Assembly: GCF_039521845.1 (NCBI RefSeq)
Contig: NZ_BAAACW010000110.1
Coordinates: 1-50,245, forward strand
Direction of reading: 5' to 3'
Source: Alkalibacterium iburiense
Lineage (GTDB): Bacteria; Bacillota; Bacilli; Lactobacillales; Carnobacteriaceae_A
Length of the DNA: 50,245 nt
The position numbers and the translations under genes are program-made. The stretch's first letter is position 1. Every line of letters begins with the position of its first letter. Under the pieces are notes generated by a model. It searched no databases. It was not told the origin of the DNA and saw nothing but the letters and a program-made list of their open reading frames with translations. Shown here piece by piece: positions 25,680-33,308 of the stretch.

Positions 25680-25907
25680 TTGTCCATGGCTAAATTACGT
25701 AAACAAGGGAGTTCTGTAGTCATCACCATCCCAGCTGCTGTAGTAAAGAATTTGGACCTAGATAGTGAATACAGTGTGAAATTGGATGACAATGGAACAA
25801 TTACATTTATTCCTAAGCTTATAAATCCATTTCTACATGGGCAACCTGGGGAGTTTTATGAAAAAGATCTCTGGGAAGATATGAAACCAGGAGGAAATGA
25901 GATATAG
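25680..25907 (+). CDS. mazE: MazE/PemI-type antitoxin (copy 2)
   Basis: A 75-residue AbrB-like antitoxin related to the copy at 22214 (both MS-x-x-KLRK, VVxTIPA, FIPKL/LIPKL and YEKD-x-WE-x-MKP). A TTG start at 25680 is chosen because it aligns with the start of copy 1 and sits 5 bases after AAAGGAG; an ATG at 25686 would drop two residues. The following mazF is a short dead remnant, so this is an orphan antitoxin as well. Its coding sequence is intact and differs from copy 1 by many conservative changes, which argues that it has been kept for some time. Confidence 0.8.
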   Translation: MSMAKLRKQGSSVVITIPAAVVKNLDLDSEYSVKLDDNGTITFIPKLINPFLHGQPGEFYEKDLWEDMKPGGNEI

Positions 25908-26000
25908 TAAGCAAGACTGCTACATCATTTCTAGGCAAAGGAGATATCATTTAAACTGATTTTGATCAATCAACAGAGCTTAATAGTCTTAAAAAAGACT
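25908..26000 (+). pseudogene. Remnant of a second MazF gene
   Basis: The DNA after the antitoxin aligns to the dead mazF at 22445: CAAAGGAGATATCAT, then TAA (25952-25954), then the codons for TDFDQS. The start codon is lost, the TAA falls at the same codon as the TAG of the first copy, and the match ends near 26000, where other DNA begins. Confidence 0.7.
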
Positions 26001-26039
26001 AGTCTAGTCAAAAGTATATATTTTGTTGTTAAAAAGAAA

Positions 26040-26310
26040 ACTTTTTTCTATGGAGTAGATATAGTATGTGTGACGAAAGGGAAGGAAGGCGCACTTATAA
26101 GGTGGTCTTCCACTTACTATAATCTGAGCGCACCGCTAATTCAAACCAATAATCCGGCGGGATCAGGAGATGCTACTATCGATAGTTCCGCTGTTTCTAA
26201 TTACAAGGATATATCTATTGAAGAGAGTTTTGGAACAGCAATGACGATGGGGTTTTAAATGCTATGCATGAAAGAACCGGCTATATTGATACGGCCGTTT
26301 TCTAGAAATA
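26040..26310 (+). pseudogene. C-terminal remnant of a PfkB-family sugar kinase
   Basis: The frame reads VDIVCVTKGKEGALIRW, NPAGSGDATID (the GSGD catalytic block of PfkB kinases, as in tagatose-6-phosphate kinase or 1-phosphofructokinase), and after a frameshift near 26255, LNAMHERTGYID. The N-terminal two thirds are missing. An open frame at 25962-26258 covers part of it but is not a real gene. Confidence 0.7.
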
Positions 26311-26390
26311 TACAAAAATAGTGGAGTAGAGTATTAAAGAGCTAGTTAGACAAGGTAAATGATTGGAGTTATACTAAGGTAAAAGATTTT

Positions 26391-27242
26391 ATGTGTTCCA
26401 TCCCTTCTGGTGATTTTACAATGGGAGATGCGGAAGGAGTAGGTTATCCAGCGGATAGAGAAAAACCTCAAGTGAAATTGAGTATGCCTGCTTTTGAAAT
26501 GGATCAAACCACAGTCACTATTCAGCAGTTCAAAGACTTTGTTGAAGACACAGGCTATATCACCGATGCAGAAAAGTACGGGTGGTCTTATGTCTTTCAT
26601 CTGTTATTGCCAGAAGAAGAAAGAGACAAACACCCAGTATTGCCCCGAACCACATGGTGGAGAGCGGTTGAAGGGGCTTATTGGAAGAAACCTGAAGGTC
26701 TTCATTCCACTATTGAAGACAAGCTCAATCATCCTGTCACTCATGTATCGAGAAACGATGCAATGGCTTACTGCAAGTGGGCAGGAAAAAGGTTGCCTAC
26801 AGAAGCTGAATGGGAGTATGCCGCTAGGAGTGGTTATGAAAACAACCTTTATCCGTGGGGGAACGAGCTGGTTATAGAAAGGGAACACCAATGTAATATA
26901 TGGCAAGGGAAATTCCCTGTTGAAAATACGAAAGAAGATGGATACTTAGGAACGGCTCCTGTTAAGACGTTTAAACCAAACGGTTATGGATTATATCAGA
27001 TGGCTGGAAATGTATGGGAATGGTGTTTAAATCCTGCCTCCATCTCATTAAGTGAATTTCAGTCCAAAGAGGCTGATTATTATTTGACTAATTACAGCAA
27101 AGACTCTGACGATGAATTTGACACAAGAGGGGGCTCTTTTCTATGCCATTCCTCTTACTGCAATAGGTACCGAGTTTCAGCTCGACATAAGTCCTCTGCG
27201 GCTTCATCTACTAGTAACCTTGGATTTAGATGTGTGAAGTGA
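26391..27242 (+). CDS. Formylglycine-generating enzyme (sulfatase activator)
   Basis: A 283-residue FGE-sulfatase (SUMF1) protein, which oxidises a Cys in the C-x-P-x-R motif of sulfatases to formylglycine. The active-site pair is present as Cys252 and Cys257 in RGGSFLCHSSYCNRYR, with the same spacing as in Streptomyces FGE, so it should be a true FGE and not a generic C-type-lectin-like relative. The N-terminal SGDFTMG and TTVTIQQF blocks and the RLPTEAEWEYAAR core are all there. The protein lacks a signal peptide and seems full length. No sulfatase is found in the window. It lies downstream of a decayed kinase gene and upstream of the sialoside locus, and is followed by a strong terminator. 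Confidence 0.88.
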   Translation: MCSIPSGDFTMGDAEGVGYPADREKPQVKLSMPAFEMDQTTVTIQQFKDFVEDTGYITDAEKYGWSYVFHLLLPEEERDKHPVLPRTTWWRAVEGAYWKKPEGLHSTIEDKLNHPVTHVSRNDAMAYCKWAGKRLPTEAEWEYAARSGYENNLYPWGNELVIEREHQCNIWQGKFPVENTKEDGYLGTAPVKTFKPNGYGLYQMAGNVWEWCLNPASISLSEFQSKEADYYLTNYSKDSDDEFDTRGGSFLCHSSYCNRYRVSARHKSSAASSTSNLGFRCVK

Positions 27243-27390
27243 AAATATAGTCTATCATTTTTAAGAATGAAGGAGAAAGAGAAAGATGGAAATGATGGAA
27301 TCCATATAAATTAAGACTAGGTAAAAGAATAATGTTAGAGTGATTTAACCCACGCTATGGATTATGAAAAAGTGTTTTCATTAAGAAAAT

Positions 27391-27430
27391 AAACAGCTAT
27401 CGTCAAAGACAATTGACGATAGCTGTTTTT
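27391..27430. terminator. Strong terminator after the FGE gene
   Basis: AAACAGCTATCGTCAA (27391-27406) pairs perfectly over 16 bp with its complement at 27413-27428, loop of 6, with T run. The rest of 27243-27579 holds no gene; a small TGTCT-AA-AGACA inverted repeat lies at 27488-27499, in the promoter region of the next gene. Confidence 0.9.
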
Positions 27431-27579
27431 AAAAACGCTTTTTCATGCTAAACTAGCTAAGGAATCATACAAATTCTTTTTTTTGGGTGTCTAAAGACAT
27501 CAAATAAGAATAGATGTGTGTTAGAAACTTAAATTGTACACGTTTACCAATGTCTTTAAAAGATTAAAGGAGTAAGAGA

Positions 27580-28356
27580 ATGTATAAATGTATTATCGTA
27601 GATGACGAAAAAAATATACGTGAACGCTTAGCTCAATTATTCCCTTGGGATGACTATAGTTATGAAGTGGTAGGAACAGCTCCAGACGGACTGGTTGCTC
27701 TTGAATTAGCGGAAGAGCATAAACCAGACTTGGTTTTTACTGATATTAAGATGCCGAATATGGATGGTCTACAACTAATCGAAAAATTAAATCGGTTCTT
27801 TCCTGAAACTGAGGTCGTTATATTAAGTGCACACAGTGATTTTGAATTAGCTCAGAAAGCGATAGGCTATAATGTCAAAGGGTATTTACTCAAACCCATT
27901 ATGAAAAATGACTTCAGAGATATAATGGAAAAAATTGTCAATAAAGAGAAAAAAGAAACAATTGATAAAGATAATACTGAATTTTCAAAGTCTGCTCCAT
28001 CAGTTAATCCTAAATTAGAGTCTTCTGTAAAAGAAAATGAGTATATCACATTTGCTAAAAATTATGTTTATGCTCATTATCATGAGAACATTTCGATTAA
28101 AACCATTGCTAATGAATTATTTATTCATGAATCTTATTTCAGCACCTTATTTAATGAACAGGTCGGGGAGAGTTTTACTTCCTTTGTAAATGAAGTGCGT
28201 ATCGAGAAAGCGAAAAGCTTATTGAAGTATTCAGATTATCAATTAAAAGATATCGCCTCAAAAGTAGGGTTTAGCACGCCATCGTATTTCAATAAGGTCT
28301 TTAAGCAAATCGTCGGAGAAAGTCCATCCAGCTTTAGGAAAAAGAATGGAAGTTAA
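27580..28356 (+). CDS. YesN-type response regulator with AraC domain
   Basis: A 258-residue regulator. The receiver domain (1-120) has the phospho-acceptor Asp55 in FTDIKMPNMDG, acidic pocket DDEK at the start, and Lys in YLLKPI. The C-terminal AraC/XylS domain (about 155-255) carries two helix-turn-helix motifs (IKTIANELFIHESYFSTLF and LKDIASKVGFSTPSYFNKVF). It pairs with the kinase gene that overlaps its stop codon by one base (TAATG). YesN/YesM pairs usually switch on the neighbouring sugar ABC transporter, here the permease genes from 31353. Repeats at 31208-31277 are candidate binding sites. Confidence 0.92.
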   Translation: MYKCIIVDDEKNIRERLAQLFPWDDYSYEVVGTAPDGLVALELAEEHKPDLVFTDIKMPNMDGLQLIEKLNRFFPETEVVILSAHSDFELAQKAIGYNVKGYLLKPIMKNDFRDIMEKIVNKEKKETIDKDNTEFSKSAPSVNPKLESSVKENEYITFAKNYVYAHYHENISIKTIANELFIHESYFSTLFNEQVGESFTSFVNEVRIEKAKSLLKYSDYQLKDIASKVGFSTPSYFNKVFKQIVGESPSSFRKKNGS

Positions 28357-31010
28357 TGATGCAAAAGAAAAATCTATTTAAAAAATTAAAGATGAAAAGA
28401 TTACAGACATACTTGATTGTTTTCTCCATAGGAATCAGTCTAATCAGTACGATACTACTAGTTACTTTTTTAAATAATCAAGTGAATGATTTTAAGGAAG
28501 CAGAATACACTGAAGCAGGACAACGGACTCTAAATCAATCTATCGACTCTATTCAGAGAGAACTGAGTAATGTTCATTCCCTTATGCAGTCGTCACAAAA
28601 CAATGATGTTATCCTTTCTCATTTAACAGTACTTGATGGAGATCAATCAACACCAATCGAAAAATACTACTCTTATGAGCAATTAAGAAATTATCTGTTT
28701 TTATTAAATACAGAAAACAACATTATAGAAGATATTTTGATTATCACTTCGAATAATCAATATAGCTCTTCAGGAAATGCGGCGAATTATGCTTGGAACG
28801 GTATTGAGTTAGATAATAATTTAAGCCCAGAAACGCTTTATACTCAAGGTTTGTTTCTTGAACATGCTGTGTTCGAAGGAAATGAAAGTATAGAAAAAGA
28901 TTCATATTTAGAAGGAAAATTGTTTTTTGCTACGAACATTTATAATTTAGAAGATGAGCACAAGGGAACGATTCTTTTTATTATAGATAATAGTTTGCTT
29001 GTGGGTAATCTACTTGCTCCAGACAACTATCAGCTTAGCTATGGTGATGATTTAATTTACAAAGGGAAAGCTTTTAAAGAGGCAGAAAACGAAGAAAATA
29101 AAAATCTTTTACAAGGAAATATTCATCCATTTGGTATAGAGGTCACCTACACTCTTTCTTACGATGAAATAAGCAATCTTCCTTCTTTTATACTGGTTTT
29201 CTTACTAATTATAGTCTTTGTTTATTTTCTATCCTACATTTTGTCTAAATATGTAGCAAACACTGCCTTACAACCTATTTATAGTTTACTGCAATGGATT
29301 CAAAGTCAAGATAAGAAGAATGAGGGGTTCAAATATGAACACTCACCACGTCGTAGCCGATTAAGTTTTAGAGACCGGTTGTTCAGTTATTTTTTACTCA
29401 CAATTCTTTTACCTTTACTGTTGATTACAGGTGTGTATTATTTTAGAACATCTCAAACCGTTTTAAATGAAATGATGGATTTAAAAGCCTCTGAACATGA
29501 GAGTAAAGCAGCCCTAATCAACTCTGAAATCGATAGAATACGAACAGTATTGGCTAATCATGTGATTAATCCAGAGTTGATGAGAGAACTATATATCCAA
29601 CAAGAGTGGGGAACAGCTACACCCCAATATATATCGACTTCAACTGTAGGCAGTGTATCGGTTTATAATCAGACCGGAGAATTATGGTTTTCCTCTTCTG
29701 ACTACGCTCACGAGACGATAAGAGAATTGACTATCCTTAACGAGGACAGTCAATCCCGTTATCTCTTTGGTATGACTCGTCATCCACTGGGTCAGGAAAT
29801 GTTATCTGTTGGACTTCCTTTTTTGAGAACACATGATTTGTTTGAAGGAAAAGGAAAAGTAATTGTAACGATTGATAGTCATTTCTTTAGCGATTTACCT
29901 TTAGTAGAAATGATTGAAAGTGAAGTTTTATCGATTGAAGATAGCGTGTATTGGGATATTAATGAAGGGAGTTTTCTTAGCCAAAAGGAAAATGGCTGGG
30001 ATACAAGTGGCATACATGAATTTCAGTCTGATTTAAATATTGATGGGTGGGTATATACCTCTCTCTTGAATGCAGACGCGATTCAGTCAGATATTGCAGG
30101 TATATTTTTAAGAAACGCTTATATTTATTTTATAGCGATTATTATCTTATTTGTTTTATCTTATATTTTAACTGGAAAAATCATCAAACCATTTAGTGAT
30201 ATCGCTACCTTTTCGAAAAAATACGATCATGAAGCATTAGATCCAGATTACCAAACAGCGATTAACGGTGTGGATGAAATTTACGAGTTAAGAAAGAATT
30301 TTAATGAGAGTATTATTATGTTAAACAAGATAATGGAAGAAAAAGTAGAGATGCATAATTACGCTCTTAGAGAAGAATACGAGAAAAAAGAAATACAGTT
30401 ATTAGCATTGCAAAATCAAGTAAACCCTCATTTCTTATATAATTCTCTTGAAAACTTGTTATTTTTAGTCGAAATGGAAAAAACTGATCGAGCTGTTAAT
30501 ATGATTAGTTCCTTAACTCGATTCTTTCAGTTTGTGACGAATAGAGAATCTATGCATGTCCCTATTCGTGAAGAAATAGAGTTTACACAGAATTATCTTG
30601 AAATCATGAAAGAGCGTTTTGATAATTTCGATGTAGAGTGGGATGTGGATGATACTGTTCTTGATTTAGAAGTGATTAAGTTAATACTCCAACCTATTGT
30701 GGAAAATACCATTCATCACGGTGTGAGGCATACTGATAAGTTAATTCACCTCTATATAAAAATAAAGCAAGTCAATGACACGATTCAATTTATGGTAGCA
30801 GATAATGCGTCAGGAATTGAAAGAGAGAGATTAGACGATATACAGAAACAGTTGGATGAGTCCACGTTCAGTAAATCAGGAATCTATAACATCAATGACC
30901 GCTTAAACCTATATTATGGAGATAAGTATGATCTCACCATTAATAGTATTTTACATGAAGGAACAAAAGTAACCATTACGATTCCACTAGATAGTCCCGT
31001 ACACTATTAA
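28356..31010 (+). CDS. YesM-type histidine kinase with doubled sensor
   Basis: An 884-residue membrane kinase, about 300 residues longer than usual for YesM (about 580). Four membrane helices are seen at about 19-39, 274-297, 342-364 and 587-609, so there are two extracellular sensor regions (about 40-273 and 365-586). After helix 2 the sequence begins a HAMP-like linker (LQPIYSLLQWIQSQ), then restarts with what looks like a second kinase N-terminus (SFRDRLFSYFLL). The HAMP, the LytS/YesM phospho-acceptor His692 (NPHFLYNS) and the ATPase N box (VENTIHHGVRH) complete it. It should phosphorylate the regulator encoded just upstream. A fusion or internal duplication is the likely origin. Confidence 0.9.
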   Translation: MMQKKNLFKKLKMKRLQTYLIVFSIGISLISTILLVTFLNNQVNDFKEAEYTEAGQRTLNQSIDSIQRELSNVHSLMQSSQNNDVILSHLTVLDGDQSTPIEKYYSYEQLRNYLFLLNTENNIIEDILIITSNNQYSSSGNAANYAWNGIELDNNLSPETLYTQGLFLEHAVFEGNESIEKDSYLEGKLFFATNIYNLEDEHKGTILFIIDNSLLVGNLLAPDNYQLSYGDDLIYKGKAFKEAENEENKNLLQGNIHPFGIEVTYTLSYDEISNLPSFILVFLLIIVFVYFLSYILSKYVANTALQPIYSLLQWIQSQDKKNEGFKYEHSPRRSRLSFRDRLFSYFLLTILLPLLLITGVYYFRTSQTVLNEMMDLKASEHESKAALINSEIDRIRTVLANHVINPELMRELYIQQEWGTATPQYISTSTVGSVSVYNQTGELWFSSSDYAHETIRELTILNEDSQSRYLFGMTRHPLGQEMLSVGLPFLRTHDLFEGKGKVIVTIDSHFFSDLPLVEMIESEVLSIEDSVYWDINEGSFLSQKENGWDTSGIHEFQSDLNIDGWVYTSLLNADAIQSDIAGIFLRNAYIYFIAIIILFVLSYILTGKIIKPFSDIATFSKKYDHEALDPDYQTAINGVDEIYELRKNFNESIIMLNKIMEEKVEMHNYALREEYEKKEIQLLALQNQVNPHFLYNSLENLLFLVEMEKTDRAVNMISSLTRFFQFVTNRESMHVPIREEIEFTQNYLEIMKERFDNFDVEWDVDDTVLDLEVIKLILQPIVENTIHHGVRHTDKLIHLYIKIKQVNDTIQFMVADNASGIERERLDDIQKQLDESTFSKSGIYNINDRLNLYYGDKYDLTINSILHEGTKVTITIPLDSPVHY

Positions 31011-31020
31011 ATCGAATATA

Positions 31021-31090
31021 AACTCAGCTATACAGGCCAATGAATCCGAAGTGTGTGTCGAATTCATAAGTATGAGCTGAGTTTTTTTAT
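31021..31090 (+). terminator. Terminator after the two-component genes
   Basis: AACTCAGCT (31021-31029) pairs with AGCTGAGTT (31075-31083), with an inner TGAAT/ATTCA stem, followed by a T run. Confidence 0.8.
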
Positions 31091-31203
31091 ACTTATTTTT
31101 CAAGTCAATGGGAAAGAATGCAATAAATTTTAATAACTTATGTCAAAATATTTTATAAATGACCTAAATTTATTACAAGAGCATTTAAATAAATTGAAAC
31201 TAT

Positions 31204-31277
31204 AAAAAAACGCTTCCGATATAATTGGTATTAAGCGGTTGCGGAAAACGCTTCAACAATGTGTAATCGTTTTACAC
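31204..31277 (+). promoter_or_regulatory. Operator region of the sialoside import operon
   Basis: Two direct AAACGCTTC repeats (31208-31216 and 31246-31254, 38 bases apart), an AAGCGG between them, and a palindrome GTGTAA-TCGTT-TTACAC (31261-31277) lie 75-145 bases before the first permease gene. They are good candidates for sites of the YesN-type regulator and of a second, dimeric repressor or CcpA-like protein. No perfect cre site is seen. The leader 31278-31352 has no further clear signal apart from the GAAAGGA ribosome site. Confidence 0.5.
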
Positions 31278-31352
31278 TATTGTGAGAAAGACAAAGGGGA
31301 ATGTGTAGTGAAGAGATTACAAAATACAATTAAGAAAGGATGCGTTTAATCA

Positions 31353-32333
31353 ATGAGAGAAGCAGTTAAGACAGGAGCAGTGATGGACGAAGTAAGTGAT
31401 TCGCCTAAAGATAAAAGAAGAATGAAATCTGAGAACTTTAAAAGAAAATTAAAAAGGAACTGGCCATTCTTACTTATGTTAGCAATCCCGTTGACATTTC
31501 TTGCTATTTTTAGTTACGGACCGATGTATGGGTTACTAGTTGCCTTTAAGAATTATTCTCCAGGATTAGGAATTTGGGGAAGTCCTTGGAACAATTTCGC
31601 TCACTTCGAAAGAATGTTTTCTGATTTTACATTCACACGAGCACTGAAGAATACGATAATCATCAGTCTGTTAAAATTAGTGTTTTCATTTCCTGCCTCT
31701 ATCCTATTAGCGCTTTTACTGAACGAAGTAAAAAATATGAAATTCAAAAAGATTACTCAAGTCATTTCATATTTACCTTATTTTATGTCGTGGGTCATAG
31801 TAGCTTCAATGGTTATCGAAGTGTTCTCACCACAAAGAGGTATCGTTAATGCCATCATCAATATGTTTGGCGGAGAACCGATTCACTTTCTATCTAGCAG
31901 AACCTGGTTTGTACCGATTCTAATCGCTTCAGACATCTGGAAAGAAATTGGTTACGGTGCGATTATTTATTTGGCAGCCATGACTGGAGTCAATCCATCA
32001 TTATATGAAGCAGCAGATTTAGATGGTGCAACACGTATTCAAAAAATGAGGAATGTAACGATCCCAACTATTATGCCGATTATTTTGACCATGTTCTTAT
32101 TAAGATTAGGAACCATTCTAAATGCCGGTTTTGACCAGATCTTAAACTTATATAATCCATCCGTATATGGTGTAGCAGATATTATCGATACGTATGTTTA
32201 CCGAGTCGGGTTAATCGATTTTAACTTTGATTATGCGACAGCAGTAGGATTATTTAAGAATATTATTGGTTTAGTATTAATTGTTGGTTCTAACTGGTTA
32301 GTTAAGAAAAAGACAGATATGAATGTCTTGTAG
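31353..32333 (+). CDS. Sugar ABC permease, LplB/YteP type
   Basis: A 326-residue inner-membrane permease with six membrane helices and the ABC-coupling EAA motif (YEAADLDGATRIQKMRNVTIP, about 228-248). The long basic N-terminus before helix 1 (SENFKRKLKRNWPFLL) is typical of the LplB group, which imports oligosaccharides or complex sugars. It is followed after 15 bp by its partner permease and then by the binding lipoprotein. No ATPase gene is in the operon; such systems commonly share one ATPase (MsmX type) encoded elsewhere. The genes downstream suggest a sialylated sugar as substrate. Confidence 0.92.
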   Translation: MREAVKTGAVMDEVSDSPKDKRRMKSENFKRKLKRNWPFLLMLAIPLTFLAIFSYGPMYGLLVAFKNYSPGLGIWGSPWNNFAHFERMFSDFTFTRALKNTIIISLLKLVFSFPASILLALLLNEVKNMKFKKITQVISYLPYFMSWVIVASMVIEVFSPQRGIVNAIINMFGGEPIHFLSSRTWFVPILIASDIWKEIGYGAIIYLAAMTGVNPSLYEAADLDGATRIQKMRNVTIPTIMPIILTMFLLRLGTILNAGFDQILNLYNPSVYGVADIIDTYVYRVGLIDFNFDYATAVGLFKNIIGLVLIVGSNWLVKKKTDMNVL

Positions 32334-32348
32334 GAAGGAGAAGTATAA

Positions 32349-33263
32349 ATGGAAAACACACTAAATAAACCTAAGAAGAAACGAAAGTTTTTTGAAGGCT
32401 ATACGCTATTCGATTACGTGGTTATTATTCTACTAACCTTGCTTTCTATAGTGATTATTTATCCTTTCTGGAACCAGATTGTACTGTCTTTCAGTCATTC
32501 ATCTACAACGACAAGTTTAGGAGTCAGTCTCTGGCCGGAACAATGGTCATTAGAAGCGTATCAATTTATCTTTAGTTACGGAGATGTTGGTTTAGCCTAT
32601 CTTAACACGATTATTAGAACTGTTTTAGGGACTCTTCTCATTACAGGTGTAACGATATTGGCAGCGTATCCTCTTTCACGAGATGACTTGCCATTTCGAG
32701 GCGTATTCATGGGCTTGTTTTTAGTGGCTATGTTTATGCAGGGTGGAATGATTCCTGATTATTTAATTGTCAGAGAATTGGGGCTTTTAAACACACGAAT
32801 GGCACTTATCTTGCCTAGAGCGTTAAATGTCATGTTCATTATCATTATGAGAAACTTTTTCAAAAGTATAAGTCCAGAGATTGAAGAATCCGCAACGATG
32901 GATGGAGCAACACCGTTTCAGATTCTTTATAAAATTATCTTACCTTTATCCAAACCTATTGTTGTAACCATTGCTATGTGGGCAGCTGTTTACCACTGGA
33001 ACGAGTGGTTCCATGCTCAAGTCTATATTCAGGACAGTTCATTAGATGTTCTTCAAACAATGGTGCGTCAAATGCTCATTGATGTCGACCCATCTCGTAT
33101 GCAAAACCAGGTATCAGGAGTGGGTGGACAAGCAGCTGAACTGCTTCTAACTAACGTACGAGCTGCAACGGTCATGGTATCTATTGGACCCATTATTTTA
33201 GTTTATCCCTTTGCTCAAAAGTATTTCATTAAAGGGTTACAACTGGGAGCAGTTAAAGGATAA
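32349..33263 (+). CDS. Sugar ABC permease, YtcP type
   Basis: A 304-residue permease with six membrane helices; the EAA loop is at about 177-200 (EIEESATMDGATPFQILYKII). The YtcP group partners with LplB-type permeases. The long periplasm-side loop near the C-terminus (SRMQNQVSGVGGQAAE) is usual for this group. The AAGGAG ribosome site precedes the ATG. It forms a heterodimer channel with the upstream protein. Confidence 0.92.
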   Translation: MENTLNKPKKKRKFFEGYTLFDYVVIILLTLLSIVIIYPFWNQIVLSFSHSSTTTSLGVSLWPEQWSLEAYQFIFSYGDVGLAYLNTIIRTVLGTLLITGVTILAAYPLSRDDLPFRGVFMGLFLVAMFMQGGMIPDYLIVRELGLLNTRMALILPRALNVMFIIIMRNFFKSISPEIEESATMDGATPFQILYKIILPLSKPIVVTIAMWAAVYHWNEWFHAQVYIQDSSLDVLQTMVRQMLIDVDPSRMQNQVSGVGGQAAELLLTNVRAATVMVSIGPIILVYPFAQKYFIKGLQLGAVKG

Positions 33264-33308
33264 TAATCACTCATTGATAAGAAATAAATTTAATTAGGAG
33301 AGAATAAA

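Noticed and set aside
25962..26258. Open frame of 98 residues that contains GSGDATID.
   Set aside because: It is the C-terminal scrap of a PfkB kinase joined to unrelated DNA, with a frameshift at its end, so it is listed as a pseudogene.
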